Shown here: one piece after another, positions 32,511 to 45,346 of the stretch
How the letters are laid out: the number at the start of each line of letters is the position of its first letter
Position numbering within the stretch: position 1 is the first letter of the stretch
DNA from: Schistocephalus solidus
Lineage: Eukaryota; Platyhelminthes; Cestoda; Diphyllobothriidea; Diphyllobothriidae
NCBI GenBank assembly: GCA_017591395.1
Contig: WEDG01001294.1
Coordinates: 124,001-188,000, forward strand
Direction of reading: 5' to 3'
DNA length: 64,000 nucleotides
Notes under the pieces: model-generated
Seen by the model: the letters and a program-made list of their open reading frames with translations, nothing else
The model's database searches: none
Told to the model about the DNA's origin: nothing
Position numbers and translations under genes: made by a program

Positions 32511-33837
32511 CATGTCAGATTTTTCCAACACCCCTGTTCTTTAGTCCCAGTATATATTCATCTTTGATTTAATCTTGGAGTGTTGATTTGACTCAGAACT
32601 GACTGAAATTAACGTGTACTACTGTCCGAAAAGTTGAAAATGTGGTCTGCCTGACCAAATGGTTCGTCTGGTTGTTCACTTAACGCAAAGTTGACGTTTT
32701 TGGGAAGCAAGCCTGTTGGAAAATATGCAATTGTAATTATCTGGATGACGCTTCTTCCAAGTAGGTAGTCAAGGTATTATCGTTCAATCTCGAACGCAGG
32801 CTTTCATTGGGCCTGCTTAGAGGACGAACGCGTGGGATGGTATCGATTGTGTATGTCCGCACTTACGCGAAGTTTTTGAAAAAATGAGAGTTTAAATCTT
32901 CCTTGTATTGCTTCCCTCTCAATTAATGAAACAGAATTGAGCACACATACTTTTCGACCCTCAGAAATTTTTTGGTGCTGGGACAGATCTACTTGTAAGC
33001 TGATCAAGGTGCTGTTGTGGTATAGCACTTCGGTAAAATGGCCTGCGATAATTTCATAATGCTATCACCTTCTCGAGAAGGGCATTCTGCAGCCGTAACT
33101 GGTGAACTTGTAGAATGTCAACACCGCAGGAAAATTAGTTTAAGCTGTGTAAAAGGGGCCATTTAATAATCTCACCAAAATTCTCCACTAGACGGTATAG
33201 CACCTAGTCTGGAGTCTGATCCAGTCTGGGACATGCTACCAGGGATTCCCAGGTCACGCTTCATATTTTTGAGAAGACGTCCATCAATGTGTTGTAAAGG
33301 CCTCATCTCCTTTTCCAACTCCGAATGCGTTCTTGAAGCACGTGAACATATATAGGTGGCATCATCATGCTCACTTGTGTGTCAGCCGGTTTTCGCTGTA
33401 ACCAAAAAGACTACATTTGGCGCAGATGAATAACATTGCATGTTCGAGAAAAATGTGACTTCTTATGACCCAGAGCCAAAGTTTCATCTACAGCTGATTG
33501 TAGTATAGGTAGGCTTTTAGAGCGCTTTGATAATGCAGCGGTTACTTGTCGTATGAAGAGCATTTTAAAATTTTCATCGGATTTACTGAGAAAAAATGGG
33601 ACTTTAATGGTGACTTGTCAATTTATGCTCTAAACCTCGTTAATGGAAACTGTAAGACGTGTAAATTATATACACATCAAATTGTGATTAGTTCAGGCCT
33701 AATTCTGAGGTATGCGAAAGCTGAGTAGCTGAAAAAATGCATCAGTAAGGTGAAATCATAATGTCTGGTATCCAAGCTTCCCAAGCGGTTTTATGCATTT
33801 TTTGAACCTACGGAATGTGATTAAAGTTTATGGGTGT
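32511..33837. other. no recognised gene
   Basis: Short open frames on both strands only. No repeat seen elsewhere in the window is recognised. Confidence 0.35.
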
Positions 33838-34312
33838 CCAGGACCCTACAAAGTGCCACGCGGTAGATTCTCTGTACTAATAAGGGACCAATTTAGGGCG
33901 CTGCTGGGGTAACTTGGGATGCACAGCCATAATAAATGCCAGGCAGCTTTAAAAGAGTTAAGGAAATGCATTTTTCTATTTGCTGTTGGGTCTTTCGTGC
34001 TACGCAAAGTTCGATTTCCTTAAAAAGGCTCTACACAAAAATACGCACTGGCGCCTAACTGTCTGCAAGTGCTGTAAATTTTATCTACATAAAACACGTA
34101 GGTCATGTTACCATACGCGTATGGCCGGATGTGCCCCTTCAACGGGCCACGTGGTCAAGGTGTTGAACTAACACGGGTATCAGATAACCTCAAGGCATGA
34201 GTTATTGGAGACGCGTGCCCATAGTTAATATCACACATGAAGGAAAAGTGGTGGCAAGCCTATGCATAGGTTCAAGCCACGCAAGGCACCTGTATCCGAT
34301 CGCACGAAATTT
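33838..34312 (+). repeat. two module A fragments
   Basis: At 33838-33950 the series GTGCCACGCGGTAGATTC, ACTAATAAGGGACC, TTTAGGGCG, CATAATAAATGCC follows module A with many changes. At about 34128-34235 a second piece reads GGGCCACGTGGTCAAGG, TTGAACTAACACGGG and CAAGGCATGAGTTATT. Both are in the + orientation. Confidence 0.5.
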
Positions 34313-35189
34313 ACTGTTTGTATGCACGCCTGACTGTGGGGTTCACGGACGGCAATACGGTAAATCCAACTTTTGAGTTCATCAACCCCAGGAAAGTTGA
34401 TCGTGATATCTTTTGCAGCGGCATAACACTGAGCCTTTTACCTGCCATAATTTAAATATCTGACTAACAATTACGAAATAAACGGTCGATTGCAGAACAA
34501 GTACTTTTGTTTACAATGTACAGCGCTCACTGAGACCTTTAGTACGTTTCGATGCAGTTCTTATCCCGATGTATTTTCTGGACTAGTTGCTGGCATACTA
34601 GGGGCATCATAGTTCTTATTTTAAGCTATGCAAATAGACACGCCATTGCAAATATTGTTAGCCTTTTTAGACTGACTGCCATGTAAGTAAAACAAATACA
34701 TAGGGCCGCTGCAACTGGGTTTCTTATGTAAGCTGGAAAGTGTCTGTCGAAGAGCTCATATAGAAGACGATGAAAATCGCTACATCATGTTTAACTGTGC
34801 TTGTGTGCATCTTTTTGTCTGGGCCACTGTTTAAAATTCCAAATTGTTGTCTTTGGCAGAAACCTTCACCGTTTTGGCATTTATATTAATTCGAAAATGC
34901 ATGCGCTGGCATAATTTTCATTTTGTAGCTCCACGGAATAGACAGTTATATATATGTATATTTTGAAGGGTTACAGGCATTGCCCTTGATGACCCTATTA
35001 ATGTTAGGTTATCATTGCATGTGTACAGTCAATATAAAATGTTGTACATTTTAAAATGTTTGAGTCAAAGCATAACATAACTTCAAATGCGTTTTTCACA
35101 GCCATAAGCGAAACATTGTGGAAGAAAAAAGTAGAGCCCGAAAGATTTTTAAAAGGCTGGTTTTAAGAAATCAGGCTGTGACAGTCGTC
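34313..35189. other. no recognised gene
   Basis: AT-rich, with a small TATA run at about 34947-34965. Nothing else recognised. Confidence 0.35.
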
Positions 35190-35870
35190 TTTTGTCAAAT
35201 ACAATGCAATCAAGCCTTCTTTTAAAAATCAATAATGCTTTCAGAGGTAACCATCTCACTTGGTAACGAGTTCCAAGGTCGAACCACTCGTTGGCTGAAA
35301 CAAAACTTTCTGAGGTTCAATCGCGTGCGTTCGCTATTAACCTTGTAAGGATGACCACGCAGATGAGTTGTGCAGGCAAAGTCGAAGAAATCCTCCGATC
35401 TCAGGGTGGAATCATGGCCCCGGATAATCCGGAATGTCCAGAGCAGGCTACACCGTAAGTGCCTGTAGGAAAGAGGAAATAAGTCAAGCTTTTTTTCAAT
35501 CTTTCTTGGTACGGTAAAGTCTTAAGACCGTCAACCATCTTCGTTGCTCTCCGTTGCACCTGTTCGAGGGAGGTCAACATCTTTCTTCATCCACGGTATC
35601 CAAGCTGGTACTCCGTAATCTAAATGTGGTCTCACAAAGGCGCCATAGACTTTTTCCGAATAGATCAGGGGGGAATATTTTAAACGCACGTCTGATCCAA
35701 TGTAGTGTACATGTTGCCTTCTGGACTGCTTTCTTACAGTGTTCTGAGGGCATCAAATTCACAGTTGTCCACATGCCCAGATCTTTGTATGTTTCGACCT
35801 CTTTTAATGCAGTGCCATTAATAAAGTACTGGTGTCTCAGAGATACTTTTCGACCGGCGCTAATATAGTT
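35190..35870 (-). pseudogene. CR1-like reverse transcriptase, C-terminal remnant
   Basis: Read from about 35870 downward: a FINGTALKEVETYKDLGMW block, then a frame 35574-35774, RPHLDYGVPAW-like sequence, KLDLFPLSYRHLRCSLLW, and finally FFDFACTTHLRGHPYKVNSE and FSQRVVRPWNSLPSEMV near 35270. This is the typical C-terminal tail of CR1-like proteins and parallels 37767-38168. The palm domain is absent, so the copy is cut short at its 5' side. Confidence 0.7.
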
Positions 35871-36039
35871 GACCGCAAATCACGAGATCCGGCAGTAATT
35901 AAGCTATTTACTTCGGTTATTACAATTTTTGGTGTATTGATGGTTACGCTTATAGCCATTCGATACGCATTAGGATGAGATCTGCGGTGCTGAAAAGTAG
36001 CCTCTGTCGTTCCATGAGTTTTCCCACGATGAGGAGCTT

Positions 36040-36260
36040 TTTGGACTCTCATACGCCCTCATCACCCAAGAGCGACAGTTTTTTCTCCTTAAAATCCCAC
36101 AAACCGCATTCAAGATATACCTTTTCTATAAAAACGCCCAAGGATTTATTCTCACTGTCTGCTCTTTTATCTATTATTTGGACCACACTGATTTGTGTCA
36201 ATTGTCATCGCCAAAAGCTGACCTACTATTCACAACTTAACTTTACACGATTTCGCACTC
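36040..36260 (+). repeat. diverged relative of CR1 3' untranslated region
   Basis: Blocks AGCGACAGTTTTTTCTC (36070) and TCACTGTCTGCTCTTTT (about 36156) occur in the same order as in the CR1 3' region at 4240-4310 and 42290-42350, with about 45 extra bases between. Similarity fades after about 36260. The open frame 35975-36343 overlaps this non-coding relic and is not a gene. Confidence 0.4.
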
Positions 36261-36343
36261 CTTTTAAGTTATTTTTATCCAATCACAGGGCCCTTTCGGG
36301 TACTCAAATAAAACATCCATCCATCTATCAACTTAGCTCTTAA

Positions 36344-37689
36344 CATGTGCCAGATGTGAAAAATCATCTCATGATATGCACGCGTGCCTTTCCCGGTCAA
36401 AAAGTGGCAACTGAATTCGCCTTCACACTGATGTCAACAAAGCCAACCAAAATCGAGGTTTTTAGACACTCGCGAACTGCTTCAGTTGAGGTAAACTTCA
36501 TTTTGATTACAAGGTGTTCTGCGTTTGCAGCTACGTAGAGTGCGGTTGAATTTATGGATGTGAATAATTGTTGCCTAGATACTGACTGTACCATAGATTA
36601 TGTGAAGCGTTACCGCTAACATGAACACGCGCTAATCCAGCCTTCTAAGAGTAAGTTAGAATATAGGAAAGTGCTCGGTGGAAGAATTTACCCCAGGTAA
36701 ATTTCTAATAATATTTAAAAGTGGAAAATTTATTATGAGTCTTTTTGCAGGTAACTCGTTATCAACGCGCAAATTCACCTATATTGCTGGCGATTCCTAC
36801 GCTCACGCCTCGTTTAGAGGTCAATGTAAGTAATCCTTACCAAACTTTGCCTTAAGCCAAGAAATGAAATGTGACGATATCCAGTGATTGTATTCTTCTC
36901 TCATGTTCTTATTTCTTGCAGTTTACCTCTAACCATCATTGGAAGGGAGTATGACATTTATATGTTTTTAGAGGCGCCAAGCTTTTCCTAATTTTTTCAG
37001 TACTATATGGTACCATTTTTATTAGCATAAAAAAATATTTCCTCTGTTGTGACACAGTGCTTTAACATATAAGATGCGTAATGTTGGCAGGCATCCAAGT
37101 GTACGAAAATTACACTGCCTTTATGGAGTTTGTTCGCAAAGACAACACTCCATGTCCCAGTCTGAAAAAACACGGTTTTCATTTATTTCCGTTGAACACC
37201 AGACACGACTTCCGGAAACTTAAAACTCTAATTATTTTAAAAACTAGCACAAATTCACGTGAATATACCACATATGGGCCTGCTTAATAGCTACTTAATG
37301 CTGTAACAAATAGGCCAATCCGCAGGAGCCTAACAGACAACTGCACAGCATACTGGCGTTCAGACAGTTACAGGTGTCTACGCCCTGCTTCTACACCTGG
37401 ACCTTTGGGTAATAGAACATGCATGGTGCATGCATGATACATGTCAAATGCAGCTAACAGAATACTCGCTTTCTTCGAAATTACTTCACACTGCCCATGT
37501 GTATTTTATTGAAAACGTTATTTCCTTCACAGCGTTTTTTTGGCAGTTGAAAGATGGTGCCGTTCATGAAAAGTAGTAATTCAGTATATATAAGGGAGAT
37601 AGGCAGAGCCTTTGAAAACCCTATTTACAGATAGACGCTAGCAAAAACAAGCAAATGTTACATGGCGATAGTCGTTTTATTATATCAAT
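36344..37689. other. no recognised gene
   Basis: Short frames at 36347-36538 and 37081-37287 show no known motif. AT-rich background. Confidence 0.35.
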
Positions 37690-38955
37690 CATTGCTGTCG
37701 ACTAATTATATGTTCATCAAGTAAAAATGCATCAAGTCTTCTTTTAAACATTTCAACGCTTTCAGCCTAAACAACTGAGGCTGGCAGTTTGTTCCATTCG
37801 TCAATCACCCGTTGGGAAAAGAAGTTGGCCCGCACTTCAAGTTTGGCGTGATTTCTTTTCAGTTTGTATGGATGTCCTCGGAGACTTGTCATGTTTGCCA
37901 ATTCAAAAAAGTTGGCCATCTGAAGAGCACAATCAACTCCTCTGACCAGTTTGAAGGCTAAGATCATATCCCCTCTGTATTGCCTATAAGAGAGAGGAAA
38001 AATTTTAAGTCTTTCTAGGCGGCCCTCATAGGGTAGGCATTCCAATCCGCTGACTAGTTTCGTTGCCCTCCAATGAACTTTCTCCAGCAGAGCGTAGTCA
38101 TGTTTCGTCCAAGGGCACCACGCCTGAACGCAATATTCCAACACCGGCCGGATAAATGTTCCAAACACGCGCCCAAAAAGCTCTCCGTCAAATTAACGAA
38201 GGACCTCCTGATTGCGCCTAAGATACACATAGCTTTCTTTGCGATATTCGCATAGTGCGACGATGGTTTGAGAGTTGGTGTTATCCATATACCCAAGTCC
38301 TTTATAATGTTTACCTCCTGGAGTTGGTGACCACTGATGGAGTACTGGTATTCAAATCTAATCAGCCTTCTGGAACTAGACCGCAGTCGGATCATTTGGC
38401 ATTTGTTAAGATTAAGGTTCAGCAGCCACTCATCACACCATGTTTGCAAGCGATCTAAGTTTTGTTGTAATTTTCGCGCATCCTCCGGTTTTTCAATCGA
38501 GTTCCATAACTTCAAATCGTCAGCGAACATTACCTTCTCGCATGTCAGACAATCCAGGCAGTCGTTTACGTATATCAGAAACAAAATGGGACCCAGAACG
38601 CTGCCCTGCGGAACTCCACTGTGAACGGTTTCCCAGTGAAACTTGGTGTCTCCGATACAAACACGCTGGCGCCTGTCTGTGAGAAAGTCGGCCAACCATT
38701 TGAGTAGGTTGCCAGTCACACCCATTTGACGGAGCTTAAAGATCAGACGTTTGTGTGGAACCCTGTCAAAGGCTTTGCTAAAGTCAATGTAGACCGCATC
38801 GACTGACAAACCCATTTCTAATGATTTTGTCCAACTTTACATGGATGTGAGCAAGTTTGTGAGGCAGGATCGACCACTTCGAAATCCATGTTGATATGAA
38901 CTAAGCAAGTTATTCTCTTCAAGATGCCTCATAAGTAAAAGCAACAATAGTTTCA
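37690..38955 (-). mobile_element. CR1-like retrotransposon, 5' truncated
   Basis: The coding part starts inside the reverse transcriptase (MRHLEENNLLSSYQHGFRSG, near 38940-38880) and ends with FKRRLDAFLLDE near 37700. Its residues differ from the copy at 1067-4434 (many substitutions), so it is a separate CR1-like family. It is the best preserved reverse transcriptase in the window: one stop near 38845, one frameshift near 38160 and one stop near 37770. Confidence 0.85.
37700..38940 (-). pseudogene. reverse transcriptase of CR1-like element, catalytic site intact
   Basis: After a stop near 38845 the main frame 38054-38815 has 253 codons: DAVYIDFSKAFDRVPHKRL, HSGVPQGSVLGPILFLIYVN, the catalytic FADD at 38516-38527, and WLLNLNLNKCQMI and KDLGIWITPTLKP. 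A frameshift near 38160 leads to frame 37767-38168 with RPVLEYCVQAWCPW, VHWRATKLVSGL and LPYEGRLERLKIFPL. The C-terminal helical tail (FKRRLDAF) lies just beyond a TAG near 37770. It would have copied its RNA at a nicked target site; as it stands it cannot be translated whole. Confidence 0.85.
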
Positions 38956-39539
38956 AAAGCCTAGGTATTGTAATGTTTTCGAATTGAGAAGTAATGTCGC
39001 TTCTCAAATTTCATTGCTGTTATCAAGTCCGTTCATGAGGCCAAAGATCCATAAACATTTAGTAAATTCTGACAACGACCTGGGAAACCAGCGTCAAAAA
39101 TTTAACAATAAAGTTTTCTTTTTCCCCAAAGAACCTATTTACCTTCTATTATACTTATCGGTATGCCTGCCTTCCGATTCAAAATTAATTATGCATGTTG
39201 AAAGTTCGAGCAGCGTTCCTCTTGAAATAAAAACGATGTTTTTAACAATTTTTCAGTAAATCCGTCTGGATGGTTAAAAAAATAAACGGAACAACCAACT
39301 GCATCGATAAAATTTTTCAATAAATATTGGAAAACAGTAAAGCACGCCTGACATTCTGTGACTTAAAGGCTGTTTGCCAACTTTACTTTGGTACAAAGGT
39401 AGAACCGCTGGTTAAATTAAAGTATATACCTTCGCAGACTGTCAATCAATCAGAAGTTATTTTTTAAGAAAAAACGTCGAGGATCATACATTATTAACCC
39501 GAACAGTGGATTTTTAACGAAAAATGATGCAGCTTCATT
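38956..39539. other. no recognised gene between two LINE remnants
   Basis: AT-rich. The frame 38984-39259 (91 codons) has no motif. Confidence 0.35.
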
Positions 39540-41133
39540 GATCTATTCAAGTGACTGCTGTAAGTGCATAAAAATACAAGCTAACGACAGTTTTAGACAT
39601 CCCTCTGCAGTGGTCCTACCGAATACAAGCATTAACCATGGCTTGTTTTCAGAAGTTCTGATCCGAAGGGAACAAAAGGAGCTAAGAGAATCGAAATCCC
39701 CAGCACTGGGTGAGATAAGACCCAAAATACTTAAAAAATCTCGCCAGTGAGCATTCTGTGGCTCTGTCAGTGCTCCTTTATAATTAATTTAAGTCTGGAA
39801 AACTTTCAGCCGATAAGAAGCTGGCGGATCTAACTCCCCTAAAAAGCATCAGTAACAAATTACAGGACCATAAGCTAGACGGGCATCTCCACCAAGGTCA
39901 GGGAAAGGATTTTTAAGAGCAAATTAGTGCGTTTAGTAGAGTATCACAACATGCTACCAGACTGAAAACACACCGATTCCAAAAAGGAAGATCCATCTCG
40001 ACAAAATTGCTGCAATCCCTCCAGAGCTGGACCCGAAACCTAATGCGGTTCACATCAAATTCATTTACTTTATAAAAGTCTTTAACATTGTGTTAAACCA
40101 AAGACTGCTCTAAAAAACCTAAAGGACAGAAACCAGAGGAAACCTCATGAAATTGATTCACATCTTCCTCGATGGCCGGTTCCAGGTTGTGTGCACTGAT
40201 CAATAGAAGTCAAATTCTGCTATGGTCGCGAGTGGGGTTCCTCAGGGTTGAATACTAGGACCCATTTTATTTATACAATACGGAAACAATTGCACCATAG
40301 ATTTGGACTGTGAAACAATAATGGTGATGACATGAAAAGCTGGAGTGTTGTCCGGAGCCCTGCGATGAAAATAGACGGCAGATCAACCCAACTTGGATGG
40401 AGGATTGGTCGAATCGTTGGCTTCTGCTGTTCAACCTCGATACGTGTTCAGCAATTCGCCTAGGCAACACATAAATATTCACCACCAGTAAAAGCTACGT
40501 TCTCAACGGTGCAGCCTTCAAGACGTAAGAACCTAAAAGAAAGGCCCTCAGTGTGCTGATAATAGAATTCCTTAAGACGATCCTCTCCCAGCTCCAGATA
40601 GGTGAAGAGCGCAATGTCGGTGTTGCAGGCCAGTATACATTTCTTTGCAGATTTCGAGGAAACTCTCCTCCCTTAACTTTTGGGAACACATCTGAAGCCG
40701 CATTGTATTAGGCTGCACAAGCCCGGAGACTCTGTACATTTCAGGAGCAAAACTGTCTTAAAAGAGCTCAACAAAATAGTTCAGTAAATGCTTGTAGCTA
40801 TATGCAACCCGCCTAACAAACCTTTTCATATTCAAATTAATTTATAGGTAAATGCTCGGGGATCTCGTACAGGCAGTCCATGTATTGATCACATACGATT
40901 GTTGCTAGAACTTGAGCGATTTATCGAAATTGCTACCAAAACCAATTGCCAAGGTCATCTATTACAACAGATCAGGCCGCATGGGAGCAAGTTATCCTTC
41001 ACTGCCAGAGTGGGCGAAACCACGTTATGCCCTTCCTGTAGATTTTGTGATGTCGCCATCACTGGAAAGCTTTAAAAGTAACCTTGACCGATTTATAATC
41101 CAAAAAGGGGCGGTTGATGAGCGATTTAAATAA
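39540..41133 (+). pseudogene. strongly decayed CR1/Jockey-type reverse transcriptase
   Basis: Several motifs stay in order despite many frame changes: ESKSPALGEIRPKILKK (39690-39740), HRFQKGRSISTKLLQSLQSWT (about 39970-40035), HIKFIYFIKVFNIVLNQRLL (about 40050-40110), FLDGRFQVVCTDQ (about 40165-40205), SGVPQG then a stop, ILGPILF (40230-40272), and a trace of the catalytic box in DDMKSW (about 40325-40342). The end, 40912-41133, holds YALPVDFVMSPSLESFKSNL, the usual C-terminus. It is older than the other LINE copies judging by damage. Confidence 0.6.
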
Positions 41134-41584
41134 CCATTTGAGACTCGTGTCCAATGATAATATTTATGACCCGTTTTTAAATATGACCACAAATGCGGTT
41201 TCTATGTACATCATTCTCAAAGTCCCGTACCTTTAATCCCAATTAAATTGAAATGAACTGATAAATTGATTTACCCTGACAGTTAGGATTTCCTATTATT
41301 CTCAACACTTGAGGATGCTCGGGCTTGAATACTACAGTTATATTTATAACGCTCACGGTTCATATGTTACTGTCATGGTTAAACATTCTAGTTATTTTGA
41401 TTTGATATGGTGTGTACCGTATCTAAGTCTTTAAAGGAATGCATATTATCCGTAAATTGATTGAACTATGCTTTCTTAACAAAACATTGAGGGCTTAAAG
41501 CATTCAGGCTGTATGGGAATGCTCGGAAAAGCTCAGAAAGGTGAGCTTGCTCCACAGTCAATTGAAAAATATACCCTTCGATTA
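41134..41584. other. no recognised gene
   Basis: AT-rich gap between an old reverse transcriptase remnant and the CR1 3' copy. Confidence 0.4.
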
Positions 41585-42479
41585 ACACGGCTGTCGAGTC
41601 TCAATCTCTTTCCCTTGCACTAAAGACAGCTTCGGGGGGACCTGATACTAACATTCCGCATACTACGCGTCCAGGACTGTTGTCTCGTCCCAGGGGATTT
41701 CTTCGAGTTAGCAAAAACAACTAACTTGAGAGGTCATCCTCTCAAATTACGTGTGACTGTAGCAAGGCTAGACACTCGGAAGTACATCTTCTCCAAATGA
41801 GTAGTCGAAGCTTGGAATAGTTTTCCTCTGGATGTTGTTATGACGGACTCCTTAGAGGTTTTTAAGCGAAAGTTAGATAGATATAATGATGCGAGCTACA
41901 ACACGAACTATATGCTGCAAGAGTTACGTCAGCAAATGAGGTATTTATGATATTACTAGCTATATTTGAGTAACATTTCTTTATTTTTGTTATTTTCACT
42001 CGAGGGCTTGCATTCTCCCATTATTCCCATGCTGTGGTCCTCAAGGTCTTCGCTGCTTAATTACTTGCACACCTTGGTGACAACATGAGTGTTCGCATCA
42101 GCTGGACCTGGTGGCCGTCGTCCATGAGGTGTATGAACGTTCTCCCTTGGTTCGAACCCCAATGGACCGAGGATGATCTGGACATATATTTCCGCCTTTG
42201 AAATCCCTCAACGGACTCTGCAATCAGCAAGGGAGAATCTGGCCGATTCATGTGACCTCCGAAATGCCCCCCGTTGGACCTCCTCCCAAGGGCGACAGTT
42301 TTTTTCTCCTAAATATCACCGGGAGTTTTTTTCACTGTCTGCTCTTTTTCAACTATGTTCCCCTATGTTGGCCTCGCCAACATATCGAGATACTATTTTT
42401 TTGATACCACAACTCGCATGTACAAATAGGGAATTCAAAGGTGACTCACCTAAATCTTCCTCAAATATACTGATACTGA
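41585..42479 (+). mobile_element. CR1-like element, 3' end copy
   Basis: This matches 3536-4434 closely, from AACACGGCTGTC to the tail TACTGATACTGA. It covers the C-terminal codons and the whole 3' untranslated region. Left of 41585 and right of 42479 the flanks share nothing with the first copy, so the ends are true insertion limits: 5' truncation on the left, short tandem tail on the right. The opposite-strand frame 42057-42251 corresponds to 4007-4237 of the first copy. Confidence 0.85.
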
Positions 42480-45346
42480 ACTAGAAATTTTAGACAATTG
42501 ATAAAGCTAGTGTTTTGATATGTGAATTGATAATGTTGTTATAACTGATGAAAATAATTTATTTATTGAGTTCTCAGGCTGTCCGCTTCGTGTTTAATGT
42601 CGTGCGCTTCTTGCGGTTAATATTTGGTACGTATTTTTCGTCCGGTATTTGACGCACAGTTTGGATTATGTAATCCACTACGCTGTAGTCCTATTAACTT
42701 TTTGATATTTACTTTCTTGCAATCTCTTATATCAAAAGTTTCAGCTGATGTGCAAAGAAAGCATACATATAATATTCCGTAGTCTTATGCAATTGCAACG
42801 TTCAACTGCTTTTGCGCACCTACCCGCAGGAAGGTGTGGGCACTTAGTCAAGCACAATGCGTCTTGCCACCTGACGCAAAAATTGGCTGCCGATGGCACA
42901 TTCGTAATACGGCTTTGCTATCAGCCCCCAAAAAGACAAATGTAGTGGATCTTACCATGAAAGCCATGTATTGACTTTTCAGGTGAAAACTGATCGCTGC
43001 AGCAGCGAGGGCGGGTGATGGGCGATCGTAAAAGCAACATAAACTGCGTATCCTGCGGTCGTAGGGTCGATTTGACAGGAAGGCTATTCTTGCGACCAGT
43101 AAAATCATATATACCCTAGTCATTCAAATGTTTCGTAATTGCTGTACAACAGCGGATTGAGCCCTGATGTCTATACTGGTACCGTTGGCGGGTCGTGTTA
43201 TGTTTTTTTTATCCGCTCACGATACCTAGAAGATTAATTGCTGTCGTAAAATCGCGACAACCGAGTCCAGTTAAAGCCCGACTGAGTTTTTTTAGCGTCT
43301 GAGTAGAAGACAATGAGAAACAGTCGTAGTTTAGGTCCTCAGTCCAATGGCTGGCCGGGAATATTCGTTAACTTACCTATAGTCACTGCATTGAATGGAT
43401 CAATGCAAGAACCCCACAATTGCCTGTTAAAATGGGACGCAGCAACGACGATTTCTTTCATAAAATTCAGAAGATCAACGCATCTTCAACTAGAAAATAT
43501 GATAAAAACCATTGAGCCTACGTTGTGTCAAACAATGAGAAGACTTAAGACGTCGATAGCATTTGAAAATCCTTTATTCCTTGCCACGTTTGTGGTAGGG
43601 TCCCCTAGACTGATCGACTCATTGTAATATCAGTTGTGGATATATCGATCAAGATAGAGTGCTGGCGTGAACTCTCAAAGAATCTCCTAAACATTGATGC
43701 CTGGGAATTTACCACTTTTTCATCATTGGACACATGCTTCAACCTTTCGTCAGCATATTGCACTCCATGGTATTCTCTTTCCCTTGAAGACATAATGACC
43801 GCACTGTTAAGACTGCGCAAAAACGCCCAATACCCCCGCTGAGGTTTCTGCGTGTGATATTGAAAGTACGATTCCCTGGCTCCATAAGGCATCTCCAAAA
43901 GCATGGAGATATAATGTTGTTCCATATGACTGTGATGGTCGTTTTTGTGGATGTCTCCGAAGCGGGATATCCGACGGGCTACTAGGACTGATTTCTTGTG
44001 ATTTTTGATTTATAATTGAGTGCCTTCAACTTTTGCGATACGAAACGTCCTCAAATGACATCATGACTACCTTAACTTTGTGCGTGCATTCGTTCTCGCC
44101 GGGGGATAATGCCCTAAGCACTAAGTCTTGTCAGTGTTGTTATTATCTTCAAAAAGTCCTCCCAGTCATTGGATATTGAACTGGCGTGTGCCTTGTTCGC
44201 ACTCTATCCTCCACTGTTTACTTATGTCGTTAAACGGATTCTCGAAGACGATCTACTGGATTTTCCTAATGTCGAATTTGCACCCGGACGCTGGCTGCCC
44301 AACCGAACTCACGGTACTATCATGAGGTTATGATGACCTTCAAAATACATTGTCCTGACCGAATGAGGTCATCAGGTCTATGAGTTTCTCTGAACACCTA
44401 AATAATTGGTTTTAGGTTTTCGCTTCTCCAAGATCACTTCAGGATTGATGACCACCAGTTTTACGCGCAGAAAAAAATTCAAAGCTCTGGCCGTGCTTTT
44501 GCCCGGTCAATCGAGTACATATAATATCACCGGAATCGATGTTGCTCACAGGATTTAAAACTGAGGATGTGCTTATAACTGTTATGCCGTCTCCATCGTT
44601 TCAAATGTGTGCTTATAGGCGAGCTTGTTATTCAGTATGCATGTGTATTCTAGGCTGTGATTGGAGGAAAATAGAAATCTTGACCACCGTGAAGTGAGAA
44701 CGATTCTTCAAGTGAAGTACACTGCATTTATATGGAATAAGAGGGTGCACTCTCGCTTGAGCCCCCGCCATTTCGTATTCTTTTATAGCGCTCTACCTAT
44801 ATGATGCCGCACGTTTCCGCGCTGGAAGTGCAATCCACCTCATTTCTGCTGATTAGCTCAAGCCTGAGCACAGCTTTACTAACACGACTTGCATGCATGT
44901 TTTTTGTCAATATTGGCGGTTACAAGTTTGTCTTACTATGCTGCTGTGTACCATTGGAAATTCAGAACTGGCAGGGCCAAATGACCACAGAGAAGGTGAA
45001 AATACGACGCTTTAGATAACACGCCTGATCTGCCGACTAAATACTATCTCAGCGATATGTGAGAATTTGCGTTTTTCCAGTAAAAATAAGTGAGCCTGTT
45101 GCAGAATTTAGGGCATCTTTTCCGCATGAATGCGAAACGACAACACCTTATTGCAGGAAGAACTCTCAATGCTGAACTGACTGGATTCTGCATTTTGTTA
45201 GTAAAGGAGGACTCGTAAACAACCGAGTCCCGCATCTAGTTTCGTTTCCAGCTTGATCTATAATATTCCTTCGTTGATAATGCCAAATGTCCTGATGGTT
45301 GTAGGCTATAATGGTGGCCGTGCGTTTACTTTACCATTATAGAATT
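42480..45346. other. no recognised gene
   Basis: Frames of about 105 codons at 43313-43627 (+) and 43605-43925 (-), and shorter ones, carry no motif I know. No repeat of the window was found here. Confidence 0.35.
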